From Flavobacteriales bacterium UBA6051 (GTDB lineage: Bacteria > Bacteroidota > Bacteroidia > Flavobacteriales_D > Crocinitomicaceae): a stretch of DNA of 64,000 nucleotides. The stretch is from NCBI GenBank assembly GCA_002427735.1, contig DIYP01000015.1, positions 119,993 to 183,992 of the forward strand, in the 5' to 3' direction. Position 1 is the stretch's first letter, and each line of letters begins with the position of its first letter. Positions 8,631-16,601 of the stretch are shown here, piece after piece. Both the position numbers and the translations under genes were made by a program. The notes beneath the pieces are model-generated. The model was not told the DNA's origin, searched no databases, and worked only from the letters and a program-made list of their open reading frames with translations.

Positions 8631-8856
8631 ACAGGCATAATTGCTCTTGATGATTTTCAACTTGCCCCCTACTTTTACCTCGGGTTGCATGATAATGTGA
8701 TGCAAAAATAACCGACCATTAGATAGACATTATTCGCTGGATTCAAGTAGACATTTTTTTGCCTGCCTAGAATGCTGACGGCAATTTTCGACGTCCAATT
8801 GTTCTCTTTTTTTCATCCCATTTCGACCAGTAAACTAAAACTGACACGAGGCAAAG

Positions 8857-9435
8857 ATGATTTTTGAGGTACTCAAAATACTTTCTGAACAAGTAGAGAA
8901 TTACATTACGTCCACTGTTAAAATGGAAAATGTGTCAATCGTTGATTCTCAGAATGACAATGCGCAAGGCATCAATGACAAAGTATTAATGACACTCATT
9001 AATACGCAAGAAGAAAGTACCCTAAAGAACTTTCCAAATAAAGCAATATCAGGTGACCTTGTTCAAACGAGAAATCCGATCATCAACTTGAATCTTTTCA
9101 TTCTTTTCAGTGCGAATCGAAGCTCTTATGACAACGCACTTAAAGACATCTCTAACATTATCGAGTTCTTTCAAGGGAAAAAAGTTTTCACTCAATCGAA
9201 CACAGTATATAATCGAAACGACGTCCAACTAAAAGGTATTGACAATTTCAAGTTCACGATAGAGCTGTACACGCCCACATTTGAAGAGTTAAATTATATC
9301 TGGGGAAGTCTGGGCGGAAAGCAGCTTCCATCTGTTCTCTACAAACTAAGTCTGGTTCAAATTGAACGTAATGTTGTCATTGGTCAGGCAGGACGCGTTT
9401 CGGAAACAAATGCTTCATCTAACGGCAACTTATGA
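8857..9435 (+). CDS. eCIS DUF4255 / Pvc16-Afp16-type tail terminator protein
   Basis: A 192-residue protein and the first gene of the contractile injection operon. The N-terminal opening MIFEVLKILSEQVENYI and the segment NLFILFSANRSSYDNALKDI with NIIEFFQGKKVF match the DUF4255 (Pvc16 N-terminal) family, whose member Afp16 caps the distal end of the tube and sheath and fixes particle length. LWGSLGGKQLPS-like text near residue 150 (here IWGSLGGKQLPSVLYKLSLV) is also characteristic. No signal peptide or membrane segment; it would act in the cytoplasm during assembly. Its stop overlaps the next start (ATGA at 9432-9435). Role by homology, family call firm. Confidence 0.85.
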   Translation: MIFEVLKILSEQVENYITSTVKMENVSIVDSQNDNAQGINDKVLMTLINTQEESTLKNFPNKAISGDLVQTRNPIINLNLFILFSANRSSYDNALKDISNIIEFFQGKKVFTQSNTVYNRNDVQLKGIDNFKFTIELYTPTFEELNYIWGSLGGKQLPSVLYKLSLVQIERNVVIGQAGRVSETNASSNGNL

Positions 9436-10262
9436 GTTTTAACAGTACATACCGACCATTGTTTGAACTGGTTTTCAGGCATCAGTACTTTTTAGACGAA
9501 GGGACCGATAAATTCAAAGAAAATCTCAACCAAGAATGGATGGTTACCAACTTAAAGAGTTTCTCTCTATCGTCCTTTCTAACTATCGTACCAACAAAAA
9601 ACACTTCACGAATCCTCAAGAATTGGAGAGGACAGTTTGTTTTTGGAAAGGATTCTATCACGGTATTATTAAGAACTGAGAACTCAGACAATACGAAACC
9701 ATTTATTGAATTTTCAGATGACCTAATCATGGATTTTTTAGTAGAAATACGAGATCCTTTTTTTGTGAATTATACTGACTTGGATATTGATAGCAGTAAG
9801 TTAATAATGGTCTCCAATAAAGAACCTGACAATTCTGTCAAAGAGAACGCAAAACTGACAACCTTCTATCCATTATCAGAATTCGGAGATCCCGATGAGT
9901 CGTCTGAAATAAGCGTTGACTTCGAAGATGTCATTGATGATAAAGAACTCATCGGCAAGCTTGCAGTGATAAGAATTCATCTAGAGGGAGATGTCGATGA
10001 AATGCAATTGACCGAGAATTCCATGACTGAATTTGCTTCAGATACTCCGAGCGAAATAATAAAGTTTAAGAATCGAAGAACACGATGGAAATACATTACC
10101 ACAAGTGACGGTACTGAGCTATTCAAAACTGGCAAAAAACCACTAACCAAAAACGGCTATATCAAGATTACGCACAATTCAACTGATTATCCGAACCCTA
10201 CACCTAACCTTATAGGTTATGACAGCGACGGAGACTATTACTATTCTGAAATATTCATCTAA
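9432..10262 (+). CDS. eCIS-linked protein of unknown function, cap-adaptor candidate
   Basis: A 276-residue, acidic, soluble protein with no motif I recognise with certainty. The first part (FRHQYFLDEGT at residues 16-26, then TNLKSFSLSSFLTIVPTKNT) looks beta-rich; the middle (residues 125-200) is strongly acidic; the end (NLIGYDSDGDYYYSEIFI) is aromatic. It sits between the DUF4255 terminator gene (4-bp overlap) and the sheath gene (33 bp), the place where several Bacteroidota eCIS clusters encode a second cap component. A cap or collar adaptor bridging terminator and sheath is therefore my best guess, from position only. No sign of a transport signal. Confidence 0.6.
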   Translation: MSFNSTYRPLFELVFRHQYFLDEGTDKFKENLNQEWMVTNLKSFSLSSFLTIVPTKNTSRILKNWRGQFVFGKDSITVLLRTENSDNTKPFIEFSDDLIMDFLVEIRDPFFVNYTDLDIDSSKLIMVSNKEPDNSVKENAKLTTFYPLSEFGDPDESSEISVDFEDVIDDKELIGKLAVIRIHLEGDVDEMQLTENSMTEFASDTPSEIIKFKNRRTRWKYITTSDGTELFKTGKKPLTKNGYIKITHNSTDYPNPTPNLIGYDSDGDYYYSEIFI

Positions 10263-10295
10263 AAGTTTAAACAACAAAAATCAATAATTACAATT

Positions 10296-12350
10296 ATGGC
10301 AAATTACAAAACACCTGGTGTATACGTTGAGGAAATAACCAAATTCCCGCCTTCCGTTGCACAAGTAGAGACAGCTATTCCGGCCTTTATAGGATATACG
10401 GAAAAAGCGGAGAAATTAAATGGTGATACCCTGTCGTTGATTCCAACTAGAATTACTTCTCTTTTGGAATATGAAACGTACTTCGGTGGAGCGGATCCTG
10501 AAACAACGATTACTGTAGAAATCAGTGATGTTGTTCAAGGAGATGAAACTGATCGTTCGATCAAGGTTAATCAGCCTACAGCAAAGCGTCCTTATTTGAT
10601 GTATTATTCGCTTCAAATGTATTTCGCTAATGGTGGTGGTCCTTGTTATATTACATCGGTTGCCGATTACAGCACCGGCCTTGTTTCAAAAGTCGATCTT
10701 GATAAGGGGTTAGCTAAAATTCGCAAAGAAGATGAGCCTACTCTATTATTATTCCCGGATGCTACGAATCTTTCAACTGATTCGGATTTCTGGGCTGTTT
10801 ATAATGACGCTTTGACTCAATGTAATGAGTTACAGGATCGTTTTACCATAATGGATACGTACAGTGACGCTGATCATATGGAAACATCTTCAGGAGATAC
10901 AGTTCCGCCAGAGGAAGCACTTCGAAATGGTATGACTTCTGAGAAGGATTATGCAAAATATGGAGCAGCATACTATCCTTTCTTAGAGACTATCCTTGAT
11001 TACAGATACAACGAATCGGATATAGAAATTACGCACACAACAACTGACCCTGGTGCCCTTCAGGCAGCTGTGAGCAATTTAGAAAGTCTAATCTCTAAAA
11101 TTTCTACGGTTACTGGTAACCTGAGAAGCGTAACTGGTATTGGAACTAGTACTCCTCCATACGGTGATATGCATGATGCCATTGATTTTATCGCATCAGG
11201 TTTTGGTGGTTCTTATAATGCCACAAATACAACAACATTCCTGGGATATCTTGACACAATTCTTGACTCTTTAGCAGCACTGGAAACGCATAAAGATGAT
11301 GTCAAAAAAGAAGTAGACGCCGTACTCGCCTCAATTTCTGATGAAGGCCCAGGAGCAGCAGCAACTATACTTGCTATTAACAATGCATGGACTGCTTTCG
11401 AAGAGGACTTTGATGGTACGACAGAACCTATTTCAGAAGTAAACACGAATCTTGTTGATCTAAAGGCGAAGCTGAAAAAAGATACAAACGCTACAGATAG
11501 AGAAAAGACAGTCAAAACAGATCCAACGCTTAACATCAATGATGAGCTTGCACGACTTCTTGTATATACGATTGGTGTAACACCTTTGACGCAAGATTCG
11601 TTCGCCAATCTTGTAACGAATGCGACAACGATCAAAACTGAAGCTGAAAGTGCTAAGTCTGCTATTCTTGATACAAATAATGGTGATTTAAATGGTAGAT
11701 ACCTGGGAGATATCACCAATCTTGACAATGCAACCTACAACCAAATCAAGAATAAAATCAACGAACTTGCATTGACCTTACCTCCATCATCTGCAATGGC
11801 TGGAATTTATGCGAGAATCGATTCAACACGTGGGGTTTGGAAAGCACCAGCAAACGTATCTGTTAGCTACGTAATCAAACCTTCCGTGAACATCTCTCAC
11901 GAAGAACAAGGTGACCTAAACGTTCATACAACTGGAAAGTCGATCAATGCGATACGCTCATTTACAGGAAAAGGAACACTCGTTTGGGGTGCAAGAACGC
12001 TCGCTGGAAATGACAATGAGTGGAGATATGTGCCTGTTCGTCGTTTCTTCAACATGGTGGAAGAATCCGTTAGCAAAGCTTCTGAACAGTTCGTTTTTGA
12101 AGGGAATGACGCTAACACTTGGGTACGTGTTCGTGCAATGATTGAGAATTTCTTGATTCTACAATGGAAAGCTGGAGCATTGGCTGGTTCTAAAGCAGAT
12201 CAAGCATTCTACGTGCGTATCGGACTAGGACAAACCATGACAGCTCAAGACATTTTAGAAGGAAGAATGATCATCGAAATCGGTATGGCGGTTGTTCGTC
12301 CAGCTGAATTCATCATTCTACGCTTTTCTCACAAAATGCAAGAAGCTTAA
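10296..12350 (+). CDS. Contractile tail sheath protein with large internal insertion
   Basis: The 684-residue sheath subunit that forms the contractile outer cylinder. The N-terminus MANYKTPGVYVEEITKFPPS and AIPAFIGYTEKA are hallmark sheath motifs. The C-terminal core is standard: LPPSSAMAGIYARIDSTRGV, KAPANVSVSYV, GTLVWGARTLAG, YVPVRRFFNMVEESV and the terminal helix RPAEFIILRFSHKMQEA. Between AAYYPFLETILDYRYNE (about residue 240) and LPPSSAM (about 494) lie some 240 extra residues that are Ala/Thr/Asp-rich and look helical. Ordinary sheaths of this lineage are nearer 450-500 residues, so this is probably a surface-exposed extra domain. It is the only sheath gene here, unlike the three of Afp. 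Confidence 0.92.
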   Translation: MANYKTPGVYVEEITKFPPSVAQVETAIPAFIGYTEKAEKLNGDTLSLIPTRITSLLEYETYFGGADPETTITVEISDVVQGDETDRSIKVNQPTAKRPYLMYYSLQMYFANGGGPCYITSVADYSTGLVSKVDLDKGLAKIRKEDEPTLLLFPDATNLSTDSDFWAVYNDALTQCNELQDRFTIMDTYSDADHMETSSGDTVPPEEALRNGMTSEKDYAKYGAAYYPFLETILDYRYNESDIEITHTTTDPGALQAAVSNLESLISKISTVTGNLRSVTGIGTSTPPYGDMHDAIDFIASGFGGSYNATNTTTFLGYLDTILDSLAALETHKDDVKKEVDAVLASISDEGPGAAATILAINNAWTAFEEDFDGTTEPISEVNTNLVDLKAKLKKDTNATDREKTVKTDPTLNINDELARLLVYTIGVTPLTQDSFANLVTNATTIKTEAESAKSAILDTNNGDLNGRYLGDITNLDNATYNQIKNKINELALTLPPSSAMAGIYARIDSTRGVWKAPANVSVSYVIKPSVNISHEEQGDLNVHTTGKSINAIRSFTGKGTLVWGARTLAGNDNEWRYVPVRRFFNMVEESVSKASEQFVFEGNDANTWVRVRAMIENFLILQWKAGALAGSKADQAFYVRIGLGQTMTAQDILEGRMIIEIGMAVVRPAEFIILRFSHKMQEA

Positions 12351-12384
12351 TTAACCCATTATTCAATTTTAAAAACACAATATT

Positions 12385-12819
12385 ATGAGTGAAATATATC
12401 CATTAGTAACCTACGCATTTGAAGTTGAGTGGGGAGGAACTAAAATCGGATTTACAGAAGTTTCGGGTCTAGATTTTGAAACAGAAGTAGTAGAATACCG
12501 TCATGGCGCGAGTCCGGAATACACCAAAGTTAAAATGCCTGGACAGCAGAAGTATTCAAACATTACACTGAAACGCGGAACGTTTGCTTCAGACAATGAA
12601 TTCTACGATTGGTGGAACACTGTGAAGCTAAATACCATTGAGCGTCGTGATATCACTATCAAATTACTCAATGAAGAGCGTGAGCCTGTAGTGATTTGGA
12701 AAGTGCGTAATGCATGGCCTTCAAAAGTTCAAACGACAACATTGAAAGCAGACGGAAGCGAAGTTGCCGTTGAAACAATGGAGATCGTTCATGAAGGTCT
12801 TACTGTTCAAAATGACTAA
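12385..12819 (+). CDS. Inner tube protein 1 (gp19/Hcp-like, Afp1/Afp5 type)
   Basis: A 144-residue tube subunit. Family motifs: YAFEVEWGGTKIGFTEVSGL near the start, the VEYRHGASPEYTKVKMPG loop, NITLKRGTF, and the final strand VAVETMEIVHEGLTV. Rings of this protein stack into the inner tube that the sheath drives out. It lies 34 bp after the sheath gene and 2 bp before a second, diverged copy. Length is normal for the family (about 145-150). Confidence 0.92.
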   Translation: MSEIYPLVTYAFEVEWGGTKIGFTEVSGLDFETEVVEYRHGASPEYTKVKMPGQQKYSNITLKRGTFASDNEFYDWWNTVKLNTIERRDITIKLLNEEREPVVIWKVRNAWPSKVQTTTLKADGSEVAVETMEIVHEGLTVQND

Positions 12820-12821
12820 AT

Positions 12822-13274
12822 ATGGCTGAAACGCCAGAATACTATCCGCCCGTTGGATTCCATTTTAAAGTGGAATTCGACGGGTTTGCTTCGGACGGGA
12901 ACGATACAAAGTTTCAATCTGTCTCAGGTCTTTCTGTAGACCTTGAGACCGAAGAAATTGCAGAAGGTGGAGAGAATCGCTTTAAGCATAAACTTCCTGT
13001 AAAGACAAAGTTCCCAAACCTTGTTTTAAAACGTGGAATTCTCATTGATTCGGAATTGATTGCTTGGTGTAAGGACGCAATTGAAAACTTTTCATTCAGT
13101 CCAAAAAACCTCACAGTAAAGCTTCTCAATGAAGAAGGAGATCCAATTATGACTTGGAATGTGAATCACGCCTATCCCGTAAAATGGAATATCGAAGCAT
13201 TCAATGCTGAGGAGAGTAAACTGGTCGCAGAAACCATAGAGCTGACGTATAACTTCTTTACTACTCAAACATAG
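12822..13274 (+). CDS. Inner tube protein 2 / tube initiator (Afp1/Afp5 type paralogue)
   Basis: A 150-residue paralogue of the preceding tube protein: YYPPVGFHFKVEFDG, FQSVSGLSVDLETEEIAEGG, LVLKRGILIDSELIAW and VAETIELTYNFF follow the same strand order. Sequence divergence from copy 1 is large, so the two are not interchangeable. In Afp-like particles a second tube protein forms the first ring(s) joining the tube to the spike hub; that role is inferred here. It is 2 bp downstream of copy 1 and 2 bp upstream of the small DUF5908-type gene. Confidence 0.88.
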   Translation: MAETPEYYPPVGFHFKVEFDGFASDGNDTKFQSVSGLSVDLETEEIAEGGENRFKHKLPVKTKFPNLVLKRGILIDSELIAWCKDAIENFSFSPKNLTVKLLNEEGDPIMTWNVNHAYPVKWNIEAFNAEESKLVAETIELTYNFFTTQT

Positions 13275-13276
13275 TT

Positions 13277-13429
13277 ATGCCGATAGAAATCAAGGAGATG
13301 CACATCAAAATCAATATTGACGAAGCAGGTACAAAGCAAGCTTCGAGCAATACGGATAAAAAAGGAAAAACACTTGAAGAATGTGTGGAAGAGGTGATGC
13401 GCATTTTAAAGAATAAGGAAGAACGATAA
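13277..13429 (+). CDS. Small DUF5908-type eCIS protein (50 aa)
   Basis: A 50-residue gene tightly packed between tube protein 2 (2 bp) and the LysM protein (10 bp). It begins MPIEIKEMHIKINIDEAG and ends in a charged helix CVEEVMRILKNKEER. The opening MPIEIxExHIKI matches the DUF5908 family, known from eCIS clusters of Bacteroidota. Its position between tube and baseplate genes suggests a small tube-baseplate component or plug, but no function is established to my knowledge. The start is fixed by spacing and the family-typical N-terminus. Confidence 0.75.
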   Translation: MPIEIKEMHIKINIDEAGTKQASSNTDKKGKTLEECVEEVMRILKNKEER

Positions 13430-13439
13430 TTATCAAACA

Positions 13440-14126
13440 ATGAGTGAAGGGAAGCTTCAAAAACTGGAAATACGGGCTTTTAGCGATGTCAAATTCAATT
13501 CAGAAATTGATGGTTCTCCATATGTAACAGCTGTTAACCCTGAAAAATATTCGTTGACTTATAAGTCTGAGTATTCCAATGACCAAGCTTCTGGCTCTAG
13601 TGGTAATGGCCCCAAATTCGTTCGTTCGCTTCCGGAAGATCTTGATCTTGAATTCCTGTTCGACAGAACTGGTGTTTTTGAAGATTCTCCAGCAACAGAT
13701 GATGGAATTGCCGGTGACTTTGAGGCATTTAAAAAAATTGTTTTTGATTACAGCGGAGATGAGCACAAGCCGAACTACTTAAAAATCTCATGGGGTGATT
13801 TACTATTTCCATGTGTCATGACCGAAATGGCCATTGAGTATAAATTATTTAACTCAAACGGAAAACCAATTCGAGCTGTAGCAAAAGTCAAGTTCAAAAA
13901 TTTCATTGAAGAAGAAAAACGAGCTGCAAGAGAGAACAAACAATCTCCTGATTTGACGCATCAACGCATTGTTAAAGAAGGGGACACATTACCACTTCTT
14001 ACGCATCAGATTTATGGTGATCCGAAATACTATTTAGAAGTGGCAAAAGTCAACCAGTTGACAAATTTCAGAATACTCACACCAGGAACTAAACTTTATT
14101 TCCCACCTATCGAGAAGCAAGGATAA
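13440..14126 (+). CDS. LysM-domain baseplate/hub protein (Afp7 type)
   Basis: A 228-residue protein. The N-terminal two thirds contain the family pattern (LEIRAFSDVKF, AVNPEKYSLTYKSEYS, DLDLEFLFDRTGVF, FPCVMTEMAIEYKLFNSNGK). The C-terminus is a LysM domain: KEGDTLPLLTHQIYGDP, YLEVAKVNQL, RILTPGTKLYFPP. In Afp/PVC particles this protein binds the tube-hub junction, and its LysM domain is used structurally, not for peptidoglycan binding. The stop (14124-14126) directly abuts the VgrG ATG at 14127. Confidence 0.88.
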   Translation: MSEGKLQKLEIRAFSDVKFNSEIDGSPYVTAVNPEKYSLTYKSEYSNDQASGSSGNGPKFVRSLPEDLDLEFLFDRTGVFEDSPATDDGIAGDFEAFKKIVFDYSGDEHKPNYLKISWGDLLFPCVMTEMAIEYKLFNSNGKPIRAVAKVKFKNFIEEEKRAARENKQSPDLTHQRIVKEGDTLPLLTHQIYGDPKYYLEVAKVNQLTNFRILTPGTKLYFPPIEKQG

Positions 14127-15875
14127 ATGGCAAACAACAGCGGTACAATTAACACAAGCAAGAACCCCGACTTGGTTACCTTTACGGTACTTGTCGAAGG
14201 AGAAGCTATTTCCAGTGCTTATCAAGTTTTGAGTGCTTCTGTTTCTAAAGAGGTAAATCGAATCCCAACAGCGACAATCATACTGTCTGATGGCGAAGCT
14301 TCAAAACAGGAATTTGCATTGAGCAATGAAGACTTGATGATCCCGGGAAAAGCCATTGAAATCACAGCCGGTTATCACTCTGATGAAGAAACACTTTTCA
14401 AAGGAATTATTATCAAGCACAGTATCAAAGTGCGTGAAGGTGTTTCCATGCTTATTCTTGAATGTAAGGATGAAGCGGTTAAAATGACCATCGGCAGAAA
14501 ATCTAAGTACTTCTACGATAGCAAGGACAGTGCAATTTTCGAAGAAATCATTGACACCTACAGTCTTGAAAAAAATGTGGAAGCTACCAACTTTGAACAT
14601 CCCGAACTTATTCAGTATAATGCTACCGATTGGGATTTTGTCCTCTCGAGAGCGCAAGCAAATGGTAAATTCTGTATTCCAGATGATGGAAAACTGAATA
14701 TTGTAAAACCAGATTTAGGACAATCAGAGGTTGAGACTATTGCATTCGGAAGCACAATTCTTGATTTTGATGGGGAAATAGATGCACGAAATCAAATTTC
14801 CTCAGCGACCGCATACAGCTGGAACCAAGCTGATCAGGAAATCGTGGAAACCGAAGGATCCGATCCTTCAGTAAGTCTCAATGGCAACTTATCTGCATCC
14901 GATTTATCGGAGGTCGTTGGTCTGGACAATTATCAACTTAAACATGGCGGCAATAAAAATGACGTTCAGTTACAGGATTGGGCAGATGCAACTCTACTCT
15001 ATCAGCAATTATCAAAAGTTTCAGGAAGGGTAAAGTTCCAAGGCATTCCTGCTGTCAAGCCTAATACAATCATCAAGTTGGAAGGTGTAGGCGAACGATT
15101 CAATGGGAAGGCTTTTGTTTCTGGTGTTCTTCATACACTTTCAGAGGGTAATTGGACTGTTGATGCTCAATTTGGATTGAATCCCAAATGGTTCACCGAG
15201 ACCTTTGATATCCATACGCCAGATGCATCAGGATTACTTCCCGCAATCAAAGGGCTGCACATTGGTGTTGTTAGTCAGTTGGAAGAAGATCCAGATGGTG
15301 AAGATCGAATTCTCGTTCGCGTTCCAATTATCGATAGTGAGGAACAAGGAATTTGGTGCCGTGTTGCAACACTGGACGCCGGAGAAAACAGAGGCTCCTT
15401 TTTCCGCCCAGAAATTGAGGACGAAGTGATCATTGGCTTTATCAATGAAGACCCAAATGACCCTGTTGTATTAGGCATGTTGCACAGTAGTGCAAAACCC
15501 GCACCCATAACCGCTGCAGATGACAACCATGAAAAAGGATTTGTAACGCGCAGTGAAATGAAACTGATGTTTGACGATGATAAAAAGTCAGTAACAGTGG
15601 AAACGCCTGCTGGGAAAATACTCACACTTGACGAAGATGCAGGTGAAATAAGAATTGAAGATGACAACTCCAATATCATCACAATTGACGATAGCGGAAT
15701 AACGATGGAAAGTGCTGGAGATATAGGCATTAAAGCATCAGGTGATGTGACCATCGAAGGAACAAATATTAATCTAACAGCGAATGCCGAATTTAAGGCG
15801 GAAGGATCAGCTGGAGCAGAAGTCTCTACGAGTGCCATTGCCGTGTTGAAAGGATCGCTTGTACAAATAAATTAA
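14127..15875 (+). CDS. VgrG-like central spike protein (Afp8 type)
   Basis: A 582-residue spike with a gp27-like hub (residues about 15-370, with IPTATIILSDGEASKQEFAL, DEETLFKGIIIKHSIKV and ATDWDFVLSRAQANGKFCIP), a gp5-like OB fold (about 379-453: DRILVRVPIIDSEEQGIWCR, EIEDEVIIGFINEDPNDPVV, LGMLHSS) and a C-terminal beta-helix needle (about 495-575, repeated TVETPAGKILTLDEDAGEI-like strands). Trimers form the spike that meets the target envelope first. No extra C-terminal effector domain is attached. It is followed 2 bp later by the PAAR gene that sharpens it. Confidence 0.93.
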   Translation: MANNSGTINTSKNPDLVTFTVLVEGEAISSAYQVLSASVSKEVNRIPTATIILSDGEASKQEFALSNEDLMIPGKAIEITAGYHSDEETLFKGIIIKHSIKVREGVSMLILECKDEAVKMTIGRKSKYFYDSKDSAIFEEIIDTYSLEKNVEATNFEHPELIQYNATDWDFVLSRAQANGKFCIPDDGKLNIVKPDLGQSEVETIAFGSTILDFDGEIDARNQISSATAYSWNQADQEIVETEGSDPSVSLNGNLSASDLSEVVGLDNYQLKHGGNKNDVQLQDWADATLLYQQLSKVSGRVKFQGIPAVKPNTIIKLEGVGERFNGKAFVSGVLHTLSEGNWTVDAQFGLNPKWFTETFDIHTPDASGLLPAIKGLHIGVVSQLEEDPDGEDRILVRVPIIDSEEQGIWCRVATLDAGENRGSFFRPEIEDEVIIGFINEDPNDPVVLGMLHSSAKPAPITAADDNHEKGFVTRSEMKLMFDDDKKSVTVETPAGKILTLDEDAGEIRIEDDNSNIITIDDSGITMESAGDIGIKASGDVTIEGTNINLTANAEFKAEGSAGAEVSTSAIAVLKGSLVQIN

Positions 15876-15877
15876 CG

Positions 15878-16168
15878 ATGGGAGCACCAGCAGCACGCAT
15901 CACAGACATGCACGTTTGTCCAATGGTAACTGGAACTGTACCTCATGTAGGAGGACCTATCCTACCGCCAGGTGAACCAACAGTCCTTATTGGTGGTTTG
16001 CCAGCAGCAAAAGTGGGAGACATGGCAACATGCACCGGTCCACCCGACTCTATTGTTATGGGATCTTCTACGGTCTTGATCGGTGGAATGCCAGCGGCCC
16101 GTGTCGGCGATACAACAGCACATGGTGGAAGCATAGTGCTTGGCGAGTTTACAGTATTAATTGGTTAA
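15878..16168 (+). CDS. PAAR-domain spike tip protein (Afp10 type)
   Basis: A 96-residue, glycine/proline-rich PAAR protein that caps the VgrG needle. Residues include PAARITDMHVCPM, GGPILPPGEPTVLIGGLPAAKVGD and the parallel second half SSTVLIGGMPAARVGDTTAH, the usual duplicated half-sites. His/Cys residues (His12, Cys14, Cys52, His88 region) suit metal binding at the tip. It has no fused toxin. Here it precedes the gp25-like gene, the reverse of the Afp9-Afp10 order. Confidence 0.93.
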   Translation: MGAPAARITDMHVCPMVTGTVPHVGGPILPPGEPTVLIGGLPAAKVGDMATCTGPPDSIVMGSSTVLIGGMPAARVGDTTAHGGSIVLGEFTVLIG

Positions 16169-16170
16169 CG

Positions 16171-16587
16171 ATGGAATTAGACGAGAACACATCATTTCTT
16201 GGGAAAGGTTGGAAGTTTCCTCCTGAATTCAGTAAAGGGCCTAACCATGCCAAGATGAGTAGCGATGAACAAGACATTAAAGAAAGTCTCATTATCCTAT
16301 TGTCCACGCGTATTGGAGAGCGAATTATGAACCCGAACTATGGATGCAATCTTGACGATTTGCTTTTTAGTCCGCTCAATCTTACGCTGAAAACTTATGT
16401 GGCTGACCTTGTCAAAACAGCAATTCTCTACTTCGAACCGCGGATAGATGTTACCAAAGTGGATATTGTGCCTAACGATGACCTGGAAGGTGAATTGTTA
16501 ATCGAATTGGACTATACAATTCGTGCCACGAACTCCAGAAGAAACCTAGTTTATCCTTTCTATCGAGGTGAAGGAACGGATGTTTGA
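16171..16587 (+). CDS. gp25-like baseplate wedge protein (GPW/gp25 family, Afp9 type)
   Basis: A 138-residue protein. I start at ATG 16171 (MELDENTSFLGKGWKFPPEF), 2 bp after the PAAR stop; the frame is open further upstream but that would overlap the PAAR gene. The family core is clear: DEQDIKESLIILLSTRIGER, MNPNYGCNLDDLLF, and the closing strand ELDYTIRATNSRRNLVYPFY. gp25-like proteins attach the sheath to the baseplate and start sheath polymerisation. The RIGER element is the lysozyme-like fold's structural helix; no enzymatic role is expected. Confidence 0.92.
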   Translation: MELDENTSFLGKGWKFPPEFSKGPNHAKMSSDEQDIKESLIILLSTRIGERIMNPNYGCNLDDLLFSPLNLTLKTYVADLVKTAILYFEPRIDVTKVDIVPNDDLEGELLIELDYTIRATNSRRNLVYPFYRGEGTDV

Positions 16588-16601
16588 AAAAGTAATGCAA
16601 A

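Larger units (their letters stand above)
8359..8856. other. 498-bp gene-free stretch before the eCIS operon
   Basis: No open frame with coding character on either strand. It holds a weak hairpin near the NHL gene, the two-copy 18-bp repeat, and the presumed control region of the downstream 19-gene operon. I could not find a clean TTG/TAnnTTTG promoter, so the operon's promoter is either degenerate or depends on another sigma factor or an activator. Confidence 0.6.

Noticed and set aside
11213..11728. 171-codon minus-strand open frame inside the sheath gene
   Set aside because: It is the antisense of the Ala/Thr-rich insertion, has a Ser/Val-rich composition typical of a shadow frame, and has no start context or family motif.
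15275..15838. 187-codon minus-strand open frame inside the VgrG gene
   Set aside because: Antisense to the OB fold and beta-helix; Ser/Pro-rich artefact composition and no independent support.
16030..16170. Upstream extension of the gp25-like gene into the PAAR gene
   Set aside because: The extension would read through PAAR coding DNA in another frame; the ATG at 16171 gives the family-typical N-terminus and 2-bp spacing.
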